A stretch of DNA of 38,706 nt from Nostoc sp. WHI (GTDB lineage: Bacteria > Cyanobacteriota > Cyanobacteriia > Cyanobacteriales > Nostocaceae). The stretch lies in contig NZ_WBKM01000078.1 in assembly GCF_015714725.1 (NCBI RefSeq), forward strand, positions 1 through 38,706, read 5' to 3'. This document shows positions 16,711 through 26,187 of the stretch, in pieces (within the stretch, counting starts at the first letter, position 1; each line of letters begins with the position of its first letter). The translations under genes were made by a program, and so were the position numbers. The notes under the pieces are model-generated. The model ran no database searches, was not told the DNA's origin, and worked only from the letters and a program-made list of their open reading frames with translations.

Positions 16711-18534
16711 CTAAAACCGATAGACGCTACGAACCCAGGCAAATAAACTATCAGGATTGCTGACATTTGAATCTGGTGCAGTCACCCAGATAAAACCCGG
16801 CGTAATTTCAATATTGTTAGCGATTTTATATTGGTAGAATCCTTCAATATGCAAGGAAGTATCTCTGTCTGCTTGTCCTAAGCCTGCTCCCAAATTTACA
16901 TTATTGCTGAGACTGGTAAGTTTTGGTGCCATACCCACAAACAATCCCCCTAGACTTCCTTTTTTCCCAAGATCCGGGAATGCCAGTCCCACAGCCCAAT
17001 CCATAGCTTGTCCATCGCCGCGCCCCAAATAGCGGTGTGCAGCATAACTTACCCAACCATTGATAGCGAACTTGGGACTAAGTTGATAAAAAGCTTGAAT
17101 ACCATAAAGATTAGCCACTGTTCCCGTTCCAGGCACAGTGCTATTTACCAAGTTACTCCCAGCTGCTGGCCCGAAGTTGGTTCCACTTTGACCTACGGCG
17201 TTTGGTGGGCTATAGGTATTGACGTAAGTTAGAGCCGCCCGAAAATTCTTCTGAGGACTGGTATATAGTATCTGCCCTAAAGCTAAATATCGCCCTGTAA
17301 ATAAGCCATTATTTAGTGCAGGACTGTTAGAATTAGGTGCGCTATACGCTACTCCAAGTTGGAACTGGTTATTTAATTTTTGGAGTATCGCAATTCCGCC
17401 GCCGTTATCTCCATATTGATAGACTAAAGCTCGTCGTGAAAATCGTGAAATTCCATTAGAACCAGTTGCTAAACTACTTTCAAAATATGGGTTAATGGGA
17501 ACAGTAAAGCCTAGCTCATTAGCTCCATCAGATAAGGCATAAATGTTGATTTGAGTATTTGGAGTAGCTGGAAACCGGTAACGCACACCATTAAGAGAAA
17601 AATCATTGCGTGGTCTTGTAATATTGGCGTTATCAGCAGTTCTACCATCATAAGTACCTAATAATCCGGCTCCTGTTTGCCCCAATGATTCAATACTTCC
17701 ACCTCCCAGTGTTATGCCTAGTGAATCTTTACCTGTAAAGCTGGCATTTAATCGCAAAGTCAATGCATCTTGGAGTGTTACTGTGCGGGGTGCTGCTTGC
17801 CTAGTTACAACGTTATCACCCGCTAGAAGTGAGCCAAGGACAATCTGCGCTCGGCCTGTAAGTTTAACTGTAGTGGAAAATTGTTGTGATTCGAGGATTG
17901 CTACCCTTGTATCTACTGCATCAACTCGTCCTCGTAGTGTAGCCAATTCTGGTGAAAATTCTTGTTGTAGCTTTTTGATTGTATCTAAGTCTTCTCGTTT
18001 GACTAAATCTGCTGTAGAACTGGTGATTATTTCATTGAGGCGATCTAATGCTACATTTAAGCCAGAGGCAAATTCATGGCGGGTAAGAGCGCGATCGCCT
18101 TTGAATGTACCATCTGTATAACCTGCGATCGCTCCATAGCGTTCCACCAAAGATTGTAATGCTCGAAATGCCCAGTCTGTCGGTTTTATATCCGATAATT
18201 GGGACACAGAATTAACCTGACTCGCTGCTGAATTTTTATCTCTTGGTTTAGATGTATTTGATCGCCTATTTACTGGCGACAAAATATCTGAGAGAGGTGT
18301 CATCTGATTTAACAGGTAATTATTATCTTGTTTATCTTTTGGAACAGTCTCCTGAGTCTGCTCAGGAGTATCTTTAATAGGAGATAAAATCAATGAATCT
18401 GTAGATTCAGAAGATGCAGAAGATTCGGGGGTATTCGCCCAGCTTATTGCTGGATTCAGCACGAGAAGACCTAGCGCATCTAGCAGGGCAATAAAAAGCA
18501 CTACCCATTGAAAATTCCAACGAAATTTAAACAT
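16711..18534 (-). CDS. SLH-domain outer-membrane porin (cyanobacterial OprB/iron-uptake porin type)
   Basis: A 607-residue outer-membrane protein. It has a signal peptide (hydrophobic 8-31, probable cleavage after SWA), a Ser/Thr-rich linker, and one SLH domain at about 115-170 (DIKPTDWAFRALQSLVERYG, GYTDGTFKGDRALTRHEFA). A short coiled coil (about 175-215, TLRGRVDAVDTRVAILESQ) follows, then a C-terminal beta-barrel ending in aromatic F (WVRSVYRF), as expected for an outer-membrane barrel. The SLH domain binds the peptidoglycan-linked polymer. GAGGAG lies just before the ATG. Family members have been linked to uptake of inorganic ions including iron. Here it faces the ssuCB-like operon and could admit the organosulfur substrate (inference). 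Confidence 0.9.
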   Translation of the reverse strand: MFKFRWNFQWVVLFIALLDALGLLVLNPAISWANTPESSASSESTDSLILSPIKDTPEQTQETVPKDKQDNNYLLNQMTPLSDILSPVNRRSNTSKPRDKNSAASQVNSVSQLSDIKPTDWAFRALQSLVERYGAIAGYTDGTFKGDRALTRHEFASGLNVALDRLNEIITSSTADLVKREDLDTIKKLQQEFSPELATLRGRVDAVDTRVAILESQQFSTTVKLTGRAQIVLGSLLAGDNVVTRQAAPRTVTLQDALTLRLNASFTGKDSLGITLGGGSIESLGQTGAGLLGTYDGRTADNANITRPRNDFSLNGVRYRFPATPNTQINIYALSDGANELGFTVPINPYFESSLATGSNGISRFSRRALVYQYGDNGGGIAILQKLNNQFQLGVAYSAPNSNSPALNNGLFTGRYLALGQILYTSPQKNFRAALTYVNTYSPPNAVGQSGTNFGPAAGSNLVNSTVPGTGTVANLYGIQAFYQLSPKFAINGWVSYAAHRYLGRGDGQAMDWAVGLAFPDLGKKGSLGGLFVGMAPKLTSLSNNVNLGAGLGQADRDTSLHIEGFYQYKIANNIEITPGFIWVTAPDSNVSNPDSLFAWVRSVYRF

Positions 18535-19577
18535 GGCTCCTCAACCCTAAAAATAACTCTCTTGGTTTAAAATGAAACAACAAAGTTGTAAGAAAAAAGT
18601 CAGCAAGAACTTAGCTGTGCTATTTACGACAGAGGGAAAACTCTCTCTGTCGATACCAGCTCAGTAGTCTGTCAAGCTTAAATTGATGGATTAGCAAGTT
18701 CGTATTTACTAAATACAAACCCTCGAAACTAACGTGACGAAGTTAGTGGTGTGCTTCATTAGTTCTGATGGCGATCAAATCCCCTGACTTCTCAAAGAAA
18801 TGGGGATCTCACACCTCTGCGTAGCAACTATACAAAGCGTTTCTGGTGATTATAGTTACTTTTTATTAGCCTACATCGGTTGAATAGACGTAGGTAGGTA
18901 ATTTCACCTTGAATAACTTTGAATAGCTATTTATGCTAAAATAATACGGCAGATCCATCAAGTTATAGTAGTTTATATAAAAACCGATGAAAATGCAAGT
19001 TAATTTCCGAATTTGGTATACAGGTGTAGAAGTATAAGAATATAGAGGTTGATTAAATGTGATTATTTTGTTGGTTTAATTTACCTCCCCACTCTCGACA
19101 TACGCAAGTAAATTCAAAAACCAAAGCAAATTACTATACTATATTCAGTAGTAACTTGTGTTGCCCACTACAACTATCTTCGTGAATAAGTGCAAAAATT
19201 ATAGTATGACCATACCTTTGTCAATCACTTAACTGATGGTGATAGTGACGCACCTATCATGAATGATGCGCTTACCTTTGATTTTCCAGACTTGCTTAAA
19301 GAAGGTAGTAGCTAAAAAAGGAATATTCCCTACTCCCTGTTCTTGGGAGTTGCTTTTTACTTAATTTCGTGTAAGATGTTTTTAATCTACGGTAATTTGC
19401 TCGATATATAGTAGTTTAGAGAAGAAATCCCAAACGATAAGGTAATTTTTTGCGTTTATTCTCCATTGCTTTCTGTCCCTGTCTCGGTAAAACAAACATA
19501 CATATAGCAATCCTATTCAGTCCTATTGACGAAATAGCCGTTAATGAGAACTTCATAAAACAACTAATTGGTAGCTT
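18535..19577. promoter_or_regulatory. long divergent intergenic region with hairpins
   Basis: About 1.04 kb between the porin (-) and the permease (+), without a convincing ORF. CGACAGAG...CTCTGTCG (18627-18652) forms a strong hairpin about 93 bp upstream of the porin start, probably in its leader RNA. ACTAAC...GTTAGT (about 18731-18750) is another small stem. The remainder is AT-rich. It must carry promoters for both directions. No operator could be identified. Confidence 0.5.
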
Positions 19578-20405
19578 ATGACTATTACTCTGAAAAAGAC
19601 TAAAAGCAGCGAAAAATCCCTAAAAGCAATATACAACAACAAATTCACTGATCAAATCATCCCTTGGATAGTGCCTTTTACAGTGCTAGTACTTTGGGAA
19701 ATTGCTTCTAGAACTGGTTTACTTTCTAGCCGAATTCTTCCAGCACCAAGTAGCGTAGTTTTTACGGCATTTAAGTTAGCCTCAACTGGAGAGCTTTTCC
19801 AACACATGGGAATCAGTGCCGCACGCGCTATATCTGGTTTTATCGTTGGCGGCGGAATTGGCTTTATTTTGGGATTAGTCACTGGGCTTTCTCGCATTGG
19901 AGAACAATTGTTAGATAGTTCCTTACAAATGCTGCGTACTATTCCCAACTTGGCTTTAATTCCCCTAGTAATTTTATGGTTTGGAATTGGTGATCAAGCT
20001 AGATTATTTCTAGTTTCTATAGGTGTATTTTTCCCGATTTATCTTAATACCTATCATGGAATTCGTAGTGTAGATCCTGAACTCATTGAAATGGGCAGAG
20101 TTTATGGCTTAAAAACATCGCAGCTTTTGTGGCAAATTGTTTTTCCAGGAGCTTTGTCTTCAATTTTGATTGGTGTCCGCTTTTCTTTGGGTATTATGTG
20201 GCTATCGTTAATTGTAGCCGAACAAATTGCAGCAGATTCCGGCATTGGTTATATGGCAATGAACGCCCGTGAGTTTATGCAAACAGACGTTGTGGTGTTA
20301 AGTATTGTCATCTATGCACTGTTAGGTAAACTAGCAAATTCCATCGCCAAAGCTTTAGAAAACAAATTTTTATCATGGAATCCCAACTACACATCTGCTG
20401 GTTAA
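19578..20405 (+). CDS. ssuC: SsuC-like ABC transporter permease
   Basis: A 275-residue inner-membrane permease of the SsuC/TauC/NrtB family. Around six hydrophobic segments are visible, starting with IIPWIVPFTVLVLWEIAS. The central motif LPAPSSVVFTAF and the EAA loop (EMGRVYGLKTSQLLWQIVFP) mark the contact site for the ATPase. It should pass a sulfonate or related anion delivered by the lipoprotein at 8822. The ATG at 19578 has only a weak ribosome site. It is followed after 119 bp by the ATPase gene on the same strand. It could also be a taurine or other organic-anion permease. Confidence 0.87.
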   Translation: MTITLKKTKSSEKSLKAIYNNKFTDQIIPWIVPFTVLVLWEIASRTGLLSSRILPAPSSVVFTAFKLASTGELFQHMGISAARAISGFIVGGGIGFILGLVTGLSRIGEQLLDSSLQMLRTIPNLALIPLVILWFGIGDQARLFLVSIGVFFPIYLNTYHGIRSVDPELIEMGRVYGLKTSQLLWQIVFPGALSSILIGVRFSLGIMWLSLIVAEQIAADSGIGYMAMNAREFMQTDVVVLSIVIYALLGKLANSIAKALENKFLSWNPNYTSAG

Positions 20406-20411
20406 AAGCTC

Positions 20412-20447
20412 AGGTAAAAAGTTAAACGTCTGGTGAAGTTTTTACCT
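20412..20447 (+). promoter_or_regulatory. stem-loop between permease and ATPase genes
   Basis: AGGTAAAAA (20412-20420) and TTTTTACCT (20439-20447) are a perfect 9-bp inverted repeat with an 18-nt loop, just after the permease stop codon. It may be an attenuator or an RNA processing site that sets the permease/ATPase ratio. The stem is AU-rich, so this is weak. Confidence 0.4.
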
Positions 20448-20524
20448 TTATTAATTCATTGTAAAAACTCCAAATTCTCACTACCTAAATAACTCAAAAA
20501 TATCTAAAAAAAGGAAAAAAATAC

Positions 20525-21292
20525 ATGGTTTCAAATATACAAGGTTCACAACTAAATATTTTGGGTTTAAGCAAAGTTTTTGGAAATAAAACTGTCTTAA
20601 GCTCATTAAATCTAGAAGTAGCACCAGGAGAATTTATTGCTATTGTGGGGCGTAGTGGTTGCGGTAAAAGTACGTTACTGCGCTTAGTGTCTGGGTTAGA
20701 TAAACCCACTACAGGCGGCATATTATTAGATGGAGAACCACTACGTAAGCTTAGTCAATCTGTAAGAGTGATGTTTCAAGACCCCCGGTTACTACCTTGG
20801 AAAAATGTGATAGATAATGTGGGTCTGGGTTTGCAAGAAAATTGGCGTGTAAAAGCTGCGCGGGTATTAGAACAAGTAGGACTTAAAGATAGAGCTGGTG
20901 AATGGCCATATGTACTATCTGGAGGGCAACGACAAAGAGTAGCATTGGCCAGAGCCTTGGTGAGTCAACCACAACTATTACTACTTGATGAACCTTTAGG
21001 AGCATTAGATGCGTTAACTCGCTTAGAAATGCAATATTTAATTGAAGATTTATGGCAACAGAGAGGCTTTACGGCCTTTTTAGTCACCCATGATGTAGAA
21101 GAAGCTGTGGCGCTGGCAGACAGAGTAATAGTAATTGAAAAAGGACGGGTTGCGTTAGATTTACCTGTAAGATTGTCGCGTCCACGAGACAGAGCTAGTG
21201 AAGTATTTGTAAATATCAGAGAAGCAGTACTAGAACAAGTTATGAAAAATGAAGACACTCACGCACATAAATTATTGCAAATGAGTCATTAA
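20525..21292 (+). CDS. ssuB: SsuB-like ABC transporter ATP-binding protein
   Basis: A 255-residue ATPase with Walker [10 protein letters not shown] (42-50), Q-loop [10 protein letters not shown], signature [15 protein letters not shown] (from 131), Walker [13 protein letters not shown] and switch His in VTHDVEEA. The RLLPW after the Q-loop and DALTRLEMQ are typical of the sulfonate/taurine/nitrate importer ATPases. It energises the permease encoded just upstream. The start at 20525 follows AAAGGAAAAA, a good ribosome site. Confidence 0.88.
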   Translation: MVSNIQGSQLNILGLSKVFGNKTVLSSLNLEVAPGEFIAIVGRSGCGKSTLLRLVSGLDKPTTGGILLDGEPLRKLSQSVRVMFQDPRLLPWKNVIDNVGLGLQENWRVKAARVLEQVGLKDRAGEWPYVLSGGQRQRVALARALVSQPQLLLLDEPLGALDALTRLEMQYLIEDLWQQRGFTAFLVTHDVEEAVALADRVIVIEKGRVALDLPVRLSRPRDRASEVFVNIREAVLEQVMKNEDTHAHKLLQMSH

Positions 21293-21815
21293 TATTCTAG
21301 CTTTGAGTGGATATCTCATCTACTAAATTAACAAAACCCTAACTATCAAGGGTGGCAATGAGAGTTAAAAAGAGAGATGTTCACTTAGGTTTTTTGTGCC
21401 ATTACCAAGAGGCAGGGGAGCAGTTCTTGCAGGGAGCCGGGGGGAAAGATACGCTCATTTCCCCTGCACTCATGGTTTCAGAGCAAATAAATTTATTTAT
21501 GCCCAAAAGCAAAAATATTTATTTTGAGATGCGTAGCACCTTCGCCTTTGGCGTCTCGTAGAGAGAAATAATGCATCCAAGTTTTCAGAGCCAATAAATT
21601 TATTTATGGGGTTTCCCCCTGCCCCTTTTCCTCTTCGCTGACTAAGCTTTTTTAGCAGTTCGTTTTTTCATAATTTTGCGTAATATTATGTCCGGTAAAT
21701 TACTTGTGATATGTTATTGCGCTGCAACGCAATGACAAGTGTTCAACCGCACATGATATAAGTCCTGCTTTAACTGGATCAGGGGTGATGATAATAGCAA
21801 ATGTCATAAATCCCC
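21293..21815. repeat. gene-free stretch with a 26-bp direct repeat
   Basis: TTTCAGAGCAAATAAATTTA (from 21476) and TTTCAGAGCCAATAAATTTA (from 21583) begin a 26-bp direct repeat with one mismatch; each contains the palindrome AATAAATTTATT. Between the copies lies a common cyanobacterial repeat with CCTTCGCCTTTGGCGTCTC. A 69-codon ORF at 21352 runs through these repeats and is not believed to be a gene. Confidence 0.6.
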
Positions 21816-22493
21816 CTAATTCTTGTACATATTAGGGAACTTTACTTGAAGTTTAGCCAGCTTCGGCAAGTCATTCACCACTACATAGGGATTATTCGGA
21901 TAATGCTCAATGTAGTTCTGATGAAATTCCGCAGCCTGATAAAAACCCTTCAATGGAGCTAGTTCAGTCACAATCTCCTTTTGGAAGACGTGCGCTTTGT
22001 TGAGTTGATTAATATAATCTTGCGTAACCCGCTTTTGCTCATCGTTAGCAAAAAAGATGACCGAACGATATTGCTTACCTGAGTCTGGGCCCTGCCGATT
22101 CAACTGTGTCGGGTCATGCGCCACCAAAAAGTAAATCTTCAACAGTTGACTATATGATATCTGCGCTGGATCATAGGTAATTTGCACTGATTCAGCGTGA
22201 TTGGTAAATCCAGAACTAACAAGCGCGTAGTCTGCGGTTTTTGCACCGCCACCAGAAAAGCCGGAAACAACATCAGAAACACCTTTGACATGCTCAAAAA
22301 CCCCTTCCATTCCCCAGTAGCACCCTCCACCAAAAACCGCCGTCTGTTTTCCTTTGGGTATAGAAGTTGAAATATCGATGGCAGGAGCGGGAAGTATCAC
22401 ACGAGAGGCACCATATAGGAGTACAACAGTAAGCAAAATGATCGACAAGTTGGGTACTAATTGGCGGGAGAAAGTAAAGTTGCGAGTTGACAT
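21816..22493 (-). CDS. msrA: peptide-methionine (S)-S-oxide reductase, exported form
   Basis: A 225-residue MsrA. It repairs oxidised methionine (the S epimer). The catalytic motif is GGGCYWG with Cys58, where most family members have GCFWG; GFTNHAESVQITYDP, HDPTQLNRQGPDSGKQYRS and HQNYIEHYP are family blocks. The first 35 residues contain a hydrophobic segment (LSIILLTVVLLYGAS), so the enzyme is probably membrane-anchored or secreted to the periplasm. Cys58 is the only cysteine in the protein, so no internal resolving cysteine exists and an outside thiol donor must regenerate it. It has its own leader and lies downstream of the response regulator on the same strand, 83 bp away. Confidence 0.93.
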   Translation of the reverse strand: MSTRNFTFSRQLVPNLSIILLTVVLLYGASRVILPAPAIDISTSIPKGKQTAVFGGGCYWGMEGVFEHVKGVSDVVSGFSGGGAKTADYALVSSGFTNHAESVQITYDPAQISYSQLLKIYFLVAHDPTQLNRQGPDSGKQYRSVIFFANDEQKRVTQDYINQLNKAHVFQKEIVTELAPLKGFYQAAEFHQNYIEHYPNNPYVVVNDLPKLAKLQVKFPNMYKN

Positions 22494-22576
22494 TGGGTTT
22501 GAATTCCTCTAATTATTGAATTGTGCGTAGTCTAAAATTATTTTGTGATCAGCAACTAAATTAATTGTTATTATGA

Positions 22577-23251
22577 TTACTCTCGCAAAGCATATCCCAC
22601 ACCACGCACTGTATGAACTAAACGTTTCTCTTTATTTTCCTCTAGCTTGAGCCGCAGATAACGAATATAAACTTCGATAATATTGGAATCACCCATAAAG
22701 TCGTAACCCCAAACTTTTTCAAGAATTTGGTCTCTAGTAAATACCTGACGGGGATGTGAAAGGAGATATTCTAATAAGTCAAATTCTTTTGCTGTTAACT
22801 CAATGCGTCGTTTACTCCGAAACACTTCACGAGTGCGGCGGTTTAAGCTTAAGTCTTCAAACTGCAACAAATCCTCATCTGTTTCTTGCGTGCGGCGGAG
22901 ATGAGCGCGAATTCTAGCTAGCAGTTCCTCAATACTGAAAGGCTTAACTACATAATCATCAGCGCCTGCATCTAATCCTGCCACGCGATCGCTCACTTCA
23001 TCTTTTGCTGTCAACAAAATTACTGGTACTGTACTGCCTGTTGCTCGTAAACGGCGACAAATTTCCAAACCCGTCAGACCTGGTAACATCCAATCTAAAA
23101 TCGCTAAATCTGGTGATGAGTCTCGCGCCAAGGTTAAACCAGCGATGCCATCATGAGCTACACTTACTTGATATCCTTCGCTACTAAGTTCTAATTCGAC
23201 AAATCGCGCCAGTTTGATTTCATCTTCCACCAAAAGGATATGTGCTGTCAT
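22577..23251 (-). CDS. OmpR/PhoB-family response regulator
   Basis: A 224-residue transcription factor. The receiver domain (1-120) has the acidic pocket EDE (9-11), phospho-acceptor Asp53 in LAILDWMLPG, Thr81 and Lys103 in VVKPFS. The C-terminal winged helix shows LTAKEFDLLEYLLSHPRQVF and VYIRYLRLKLE, typical of the family. The frame is open to 23305, but ATG at 23251 has AGGAG upstream and starts at the receiver domain. No sensor kinase gene is adjacent. The nearest relatives by eye are the RppA/NblR-like cyanobacterial regulators, but I cannot assign one. Confidence 0.9.
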   Translation of the reverse strand: MTAHILLVEDEIKLARFVELELSSEGYQVSVAHDGIAGLTLARDSSPDLAILDWMLPGLTGLEICRRLRATGSTVPVILLTAKDEVSDRVAGLDAGADDYVVKPFSIEELLARIRAHLRRTQETDEDLLQFEDLSLNRRTREVFRSKRRIELTAKEFDLLEYLLSHPRQVFTRDQILEKVWGYDFMGDSNIIEVYIRYLRLKLEENKEKRLVHTVRGVGYALRE

Positions 23252-23339
23252 ATTTTTGCTCCTAAAGCAACTTCTTGCCCTTGTGAAATGAAACAGCCCC
23301 GCCAATGGAAAGGGGTTTGCTCCCCCTTGATCTCTTCGT

Positions 23340-24626
23340 TTACCGCTTCCCGCTCACTACTCTATGACCAATATCTCTACGGTAATATATTCCCTCAAAC
23401 TGAATACATTTGATTCCAGCATAGGCTTGGGCGATCGCTTGCTCAAAATTTTCTCCGATTCCAGTCACATTTAATACTCGACCCCCATCTGTCACTACTT
23501 CTTGTTGCTGGTTCAATTTCGTACCTGCATGGAATACAGTTACACCTGCTTTTTCTGCTTCTCTAATACCAGTAATCACCTGGCCTTTCTCGTATTCTCC
23601 CGGATAACCACCTGAGGCTGCAACGACAGTGGCACATACTCCCTCTTTCCAAGCAATGGGCGGCAATTCACTTAATCGCTGCTGTACACAGGCTAAAAGC
23701 AATTCTTCTAGGGGTGTTTCTAACAATGGCAAAATCACCTGGGTTTCTGGATCGCCAAAGCGACAGTTAAATTCCAAAACCTTGAAGTCGCCATTGGGTA
23801 GAATCATCAACCCAGCATACAGTGTACCTCGGTAGTCAATGCCTTTGGCTCTTAAGGTTGCGATCGCTCTTTCTAATACTTCTGTTTGAATCCGTGCCAT
23901 CAACTCTGGCGTAGCGATGGGTGCTGGGGCATAGGCTCCCATTCCACCAGTATTTTCCCCCATATCGCCGTCGCCAATCCGCTTATGGTCTTGAGATGGC
24001 AGCAAGGATCGAATCGTTAACCCATCCGTTAACGCTAAAATTGATACCTCTTGCCCAATCAAACATTCTTCAATGACGACAAATTCACCAGCACTGCCAA
24101 ATTGCCCCTGAAAAATTGCATCAACGGCACTCTCTGCCTGTTCAACTGTTTCAGCCATTATTACACCCTTACCAGCCGCCAAGCCATCAGCTTTGACAAC
24201 AATTGGTGCCCCTGTCGCTCTCACGTAGGATTTTGCTGCTCCTGCCTCTGCAAATACCGCAGTCCGCGCCGTCGCAATCCCTGCTTCTTGCATCAAAGCT
24301 TTTGCCCAAGCTTTACTCGCCTCAATTTGCGCTCCCGCTCTTATTGGGCCAAATACCATCAATCCTTTGTCTTGGAGGTAATCTGTAATTCCCTTAGATA
24401 GGGGGACTTCTGGCCCAACTATCACCAGAGTTATGCCATGAGCATGAGCATATCGGCTTATGCCCTCAAAATCATCTACTGCCAAGGGCAAGTTCTGGCA
24501 ACGTTCCATACTTGCTGTGCCCCCATTCCCAGGTACACAGACAACTTGCTCAATTTGCTTAGATTGCAATAGTTTCCATGCCAGAGCGTGTTCGCGCCCC
24601 CCATTACCCACAACTAAAACTTTCAC
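23340..24626 (-). CDS. purD: phosphoribosylamine-glycine ligase
   Basis: A 428-residue ATP-grasp enzyme of purine synthesis that joins phosphoribosylamine and glycine to form GAR. The start MKVLVVGNGGREHALAWKL is diagnostic. VVKADGLAAGKGV is the ATP-grasp loop, and EFNCRFGDPETQV holds metal-binding residues. The GEFVVIEECLIGQEVSILALTDG and GDMGENTGGMGAYAPAP stretches, here joined only in part, are also family marks. Full normal length. It is on the same strand as and 88 bp upstream of the response regulator, so read-through is possible. Confidence 0.97.
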   Translation of the reverse strand: MKVLVVGNGGREHALAWKLLQSKQIEQVVCVPGNGGTASMERCQNLPLAVDDFEGISRYAHAHGITLVIVGPEVPLSKGITDYLQDKGLMVFGPIRAGAQIEASKAWAKALMQEAGIATARTAVFAEAGAAKSYVRATGAPIVVKADGLAAGKGVIMAETVEQAESAVDAIFQGQFGSAGEFVVIEECLIGQEVSILALTDGLTIRSLLPSQDHKRIGDGDMGENTGGMGAYAPAPIATPELMARIQTEVLERAIATLRAKGIDYRGTLYAGLMILPNGDFKVLEFNCRFGDPETQVILPLLETPLEELLLACVQQRLSELPPIAWKEGVCATVVAASGGYPGEYEKGQVITGIREAEKAGVTVFHAGTKLNQQQEVVTDGGRVLNVTGIGENFEQAIAQAYAGIKCIQFEGIYYRRDIGHRVVSGKR

Positions 24627-24834
24627 TGATTTCCTCGTGCGTCTCTTGCGAAACGAGAATGCCTTAGTGGCTCTCGCTAATCAATTTTTTCATCAATCAT
24701 TACACTTATGCAAATAATTATATAGATAGAGAGCAACTTGATTAATTAAGGGAGACATAAAACCGTGTAGCATCATTCTCTTACAAACTTCATTCATGCG
24801 ATCGCGCATCAATATATAATATTATGTGAGTACT

Positions 24835-25749
24835 TTATTTTGATTTTGTGAAAGTATAAAAACTGTCAGAACGAATCTGACTACCACTTCGCCACACTTC
24901 TACGCTTTCAGAAGTGACTAAATAAGAAAAACTCCCATTCTCTGCTCGATATCTGCCTTTGCCAATATTCAAAGCTGGCATCTTTATAGGCTTACTTGTG
25001 TCTTGCTTCAACTGCCCAATATAAAATAACCGGCCATTTTCTTCGCAGACTTTTACATGAATGTTTGCAGTCTCGCCTTCAATAATGGTAACTCCATTGC
25101 ATCTAGTATCAGTGCTGACAGGTATAAAACCTATGCGGATTGGCTGTGAAGGTAAAACTTGCTTTGCTACTGAAGGTGTCGAAACTGGGTGGTTTGGGTT
25201 ACTGACTTGCTGAATTTTAGAAGCAGAGGTAATACTTACAGTTGAGGATGCCAACAAACGAAGGGGATCAACTGCTATTTGCCCATTTGGATGAACTTCA
25301 AAGTGTAGATGAGGTGCTGTACTATTGCCTGTAGATCCCATCTCGGCAATAATTTGACCTGAAATTACTTGTTGACCCTTGCTTACCAACAAACGGCGAT
25401 TGTGACCATAAACAGTGATACTGCCGTCGAGATGTTTAATAGTTACGGCATTGCCTAATCCCCAATCATCCCAACCTACTTTTACAACTGTACCAGATGC
25501 AACAGCAACAATAGGAGTCCCAGATGCCCCTGCAATATCAATTCCTTCGTGTTGATATTTGCGAAAGCCTTGAGAAATAAACCCTTGAGTCGGCCAAATC
25601 AAGTTAGAAGCAGAGATAGGAATTTGCCCAATTGAGGAATCCCTTGCTAACTGTGTTAGGGCAGATGTATTTGTACTTAATACGGCGGTTAAGGAGATTA
25701 ACCCAATTATTCCATAAGTACGGTATCGATAAACGGTAACTTTTTTCAT
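24835..25749 (-). CDS. M23-family (LytM) metallopeptidase, secreted
   Basis: A 304-residue protein with a basic N-terminus and hydrophobic segment (YGIIGLISLTAVLSTNT) acting as a signal peptide or anchor. The LytM domain (about 55-165) has zinc ligands His67 and Asp71 in HEGIDIAG, and His149 in HLHFEV (His147 also present). All catalytic positions are intact, so it is probably an active peptidoglycan endopeptidase in the periplasm. A Ser/Pro-rich linker leads to a C-terminal domain of about 90 residues with two cysteines (RCNGVTIIEG and VKVCEENGRL) of unknown role. It is an isolated gene with no clear operon partner. Confidence 0.92.
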   Translation of the reverse strand: MKKVTVYRYRTYGIIGLISLTAVLSTNTSALTQLARDSSIGQIPISASNLIWPTQGFISQGFRKYQHEGIDIAGASGTPIVAVASGTVVKVGWDDWGLGNAVTIKHLDGSITVYGHNRRLLVSKGQQVISGQIIAEMGSTGNSTAPHLHFEVHPNGQIAVDPLRLLASSTVSITSASKIQQVSNPNHPVSTPSVAKQVLPSQPIRIGFIPVSTDTRCNGVTIIEGETANIHVKVCEENGRLFYIGQLKQDTSKPIKMPALNIGKGRYRAENGSFSYLVTSESVEVWRSGSQIRSDSFYTFTKSK

Positions 25750-25925
25750 AAGTTGTAAGTTTGTTAAAACAATAATTCAGACACTCTCTGATTATTTGTT
25801 GTTTCAAGCTGACTCGAAAAATATCAGGAAATTAAATTTATCTTTGCTATTTTTACCCTAATTAAAAGCAGTAGTCCATAGTTGACATACTCACCGGGCT
25901 GAAGCCTGGGTGATTCTTGACGATT

Positions 25926-26139
25926 AGAAACCTCAGACAACCATTCTCGCTCAACAGTCTTCTTTGCTTGGGTAATTACTAAATGAGTGTAAGTCGTTAT
26001 TGCTTGGCAGTTTATCTGACTGTTTGCAGATAGCAAGTGCATCATTCCAAACCACACGGACACAACCAAACAACTGAGTTAAACTCTGCTGCTGTTGGTC
26101 TGTTGGGTAGAAACGATATTGATATCTGGCTTTCATCAC
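25926..26139 (-). pseudogene. tnpB: tnpB remnant: frameshifted and missing its nuclease part
   Basis: It starts MMKARYQYRFYPTDQQQ, the usual TnpB N-terminus, and is recognisable through LPSNNDL. A frameshift then moves the homology to another frame (LVITQAKKTVEREWLSEVSN), after which the sequence runs straight into the element's terminal hairpin. The RuvC-like nuclease, zinc finger and everything else after about residue 70 are gone, so no functional TnpB can be made. Confidence 0.8.
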
Positions 26140-26187
26140 AAGCGCTATAATTGGTCTACAAAGTTATTGTATATTGGTCTACAGAAA

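Noticed and set aside
21352..21561. 69-codon + strand ORF after ssuB
   Set aside because: It runs across known types of intergenic repeats, has no domain and no good ribosome site.
26095..26187. Upstream ATG for tnpA
   Set aside because: It lies within the divergent tnpB coding start, and TnpA homology begins only at the TTG at 26188.
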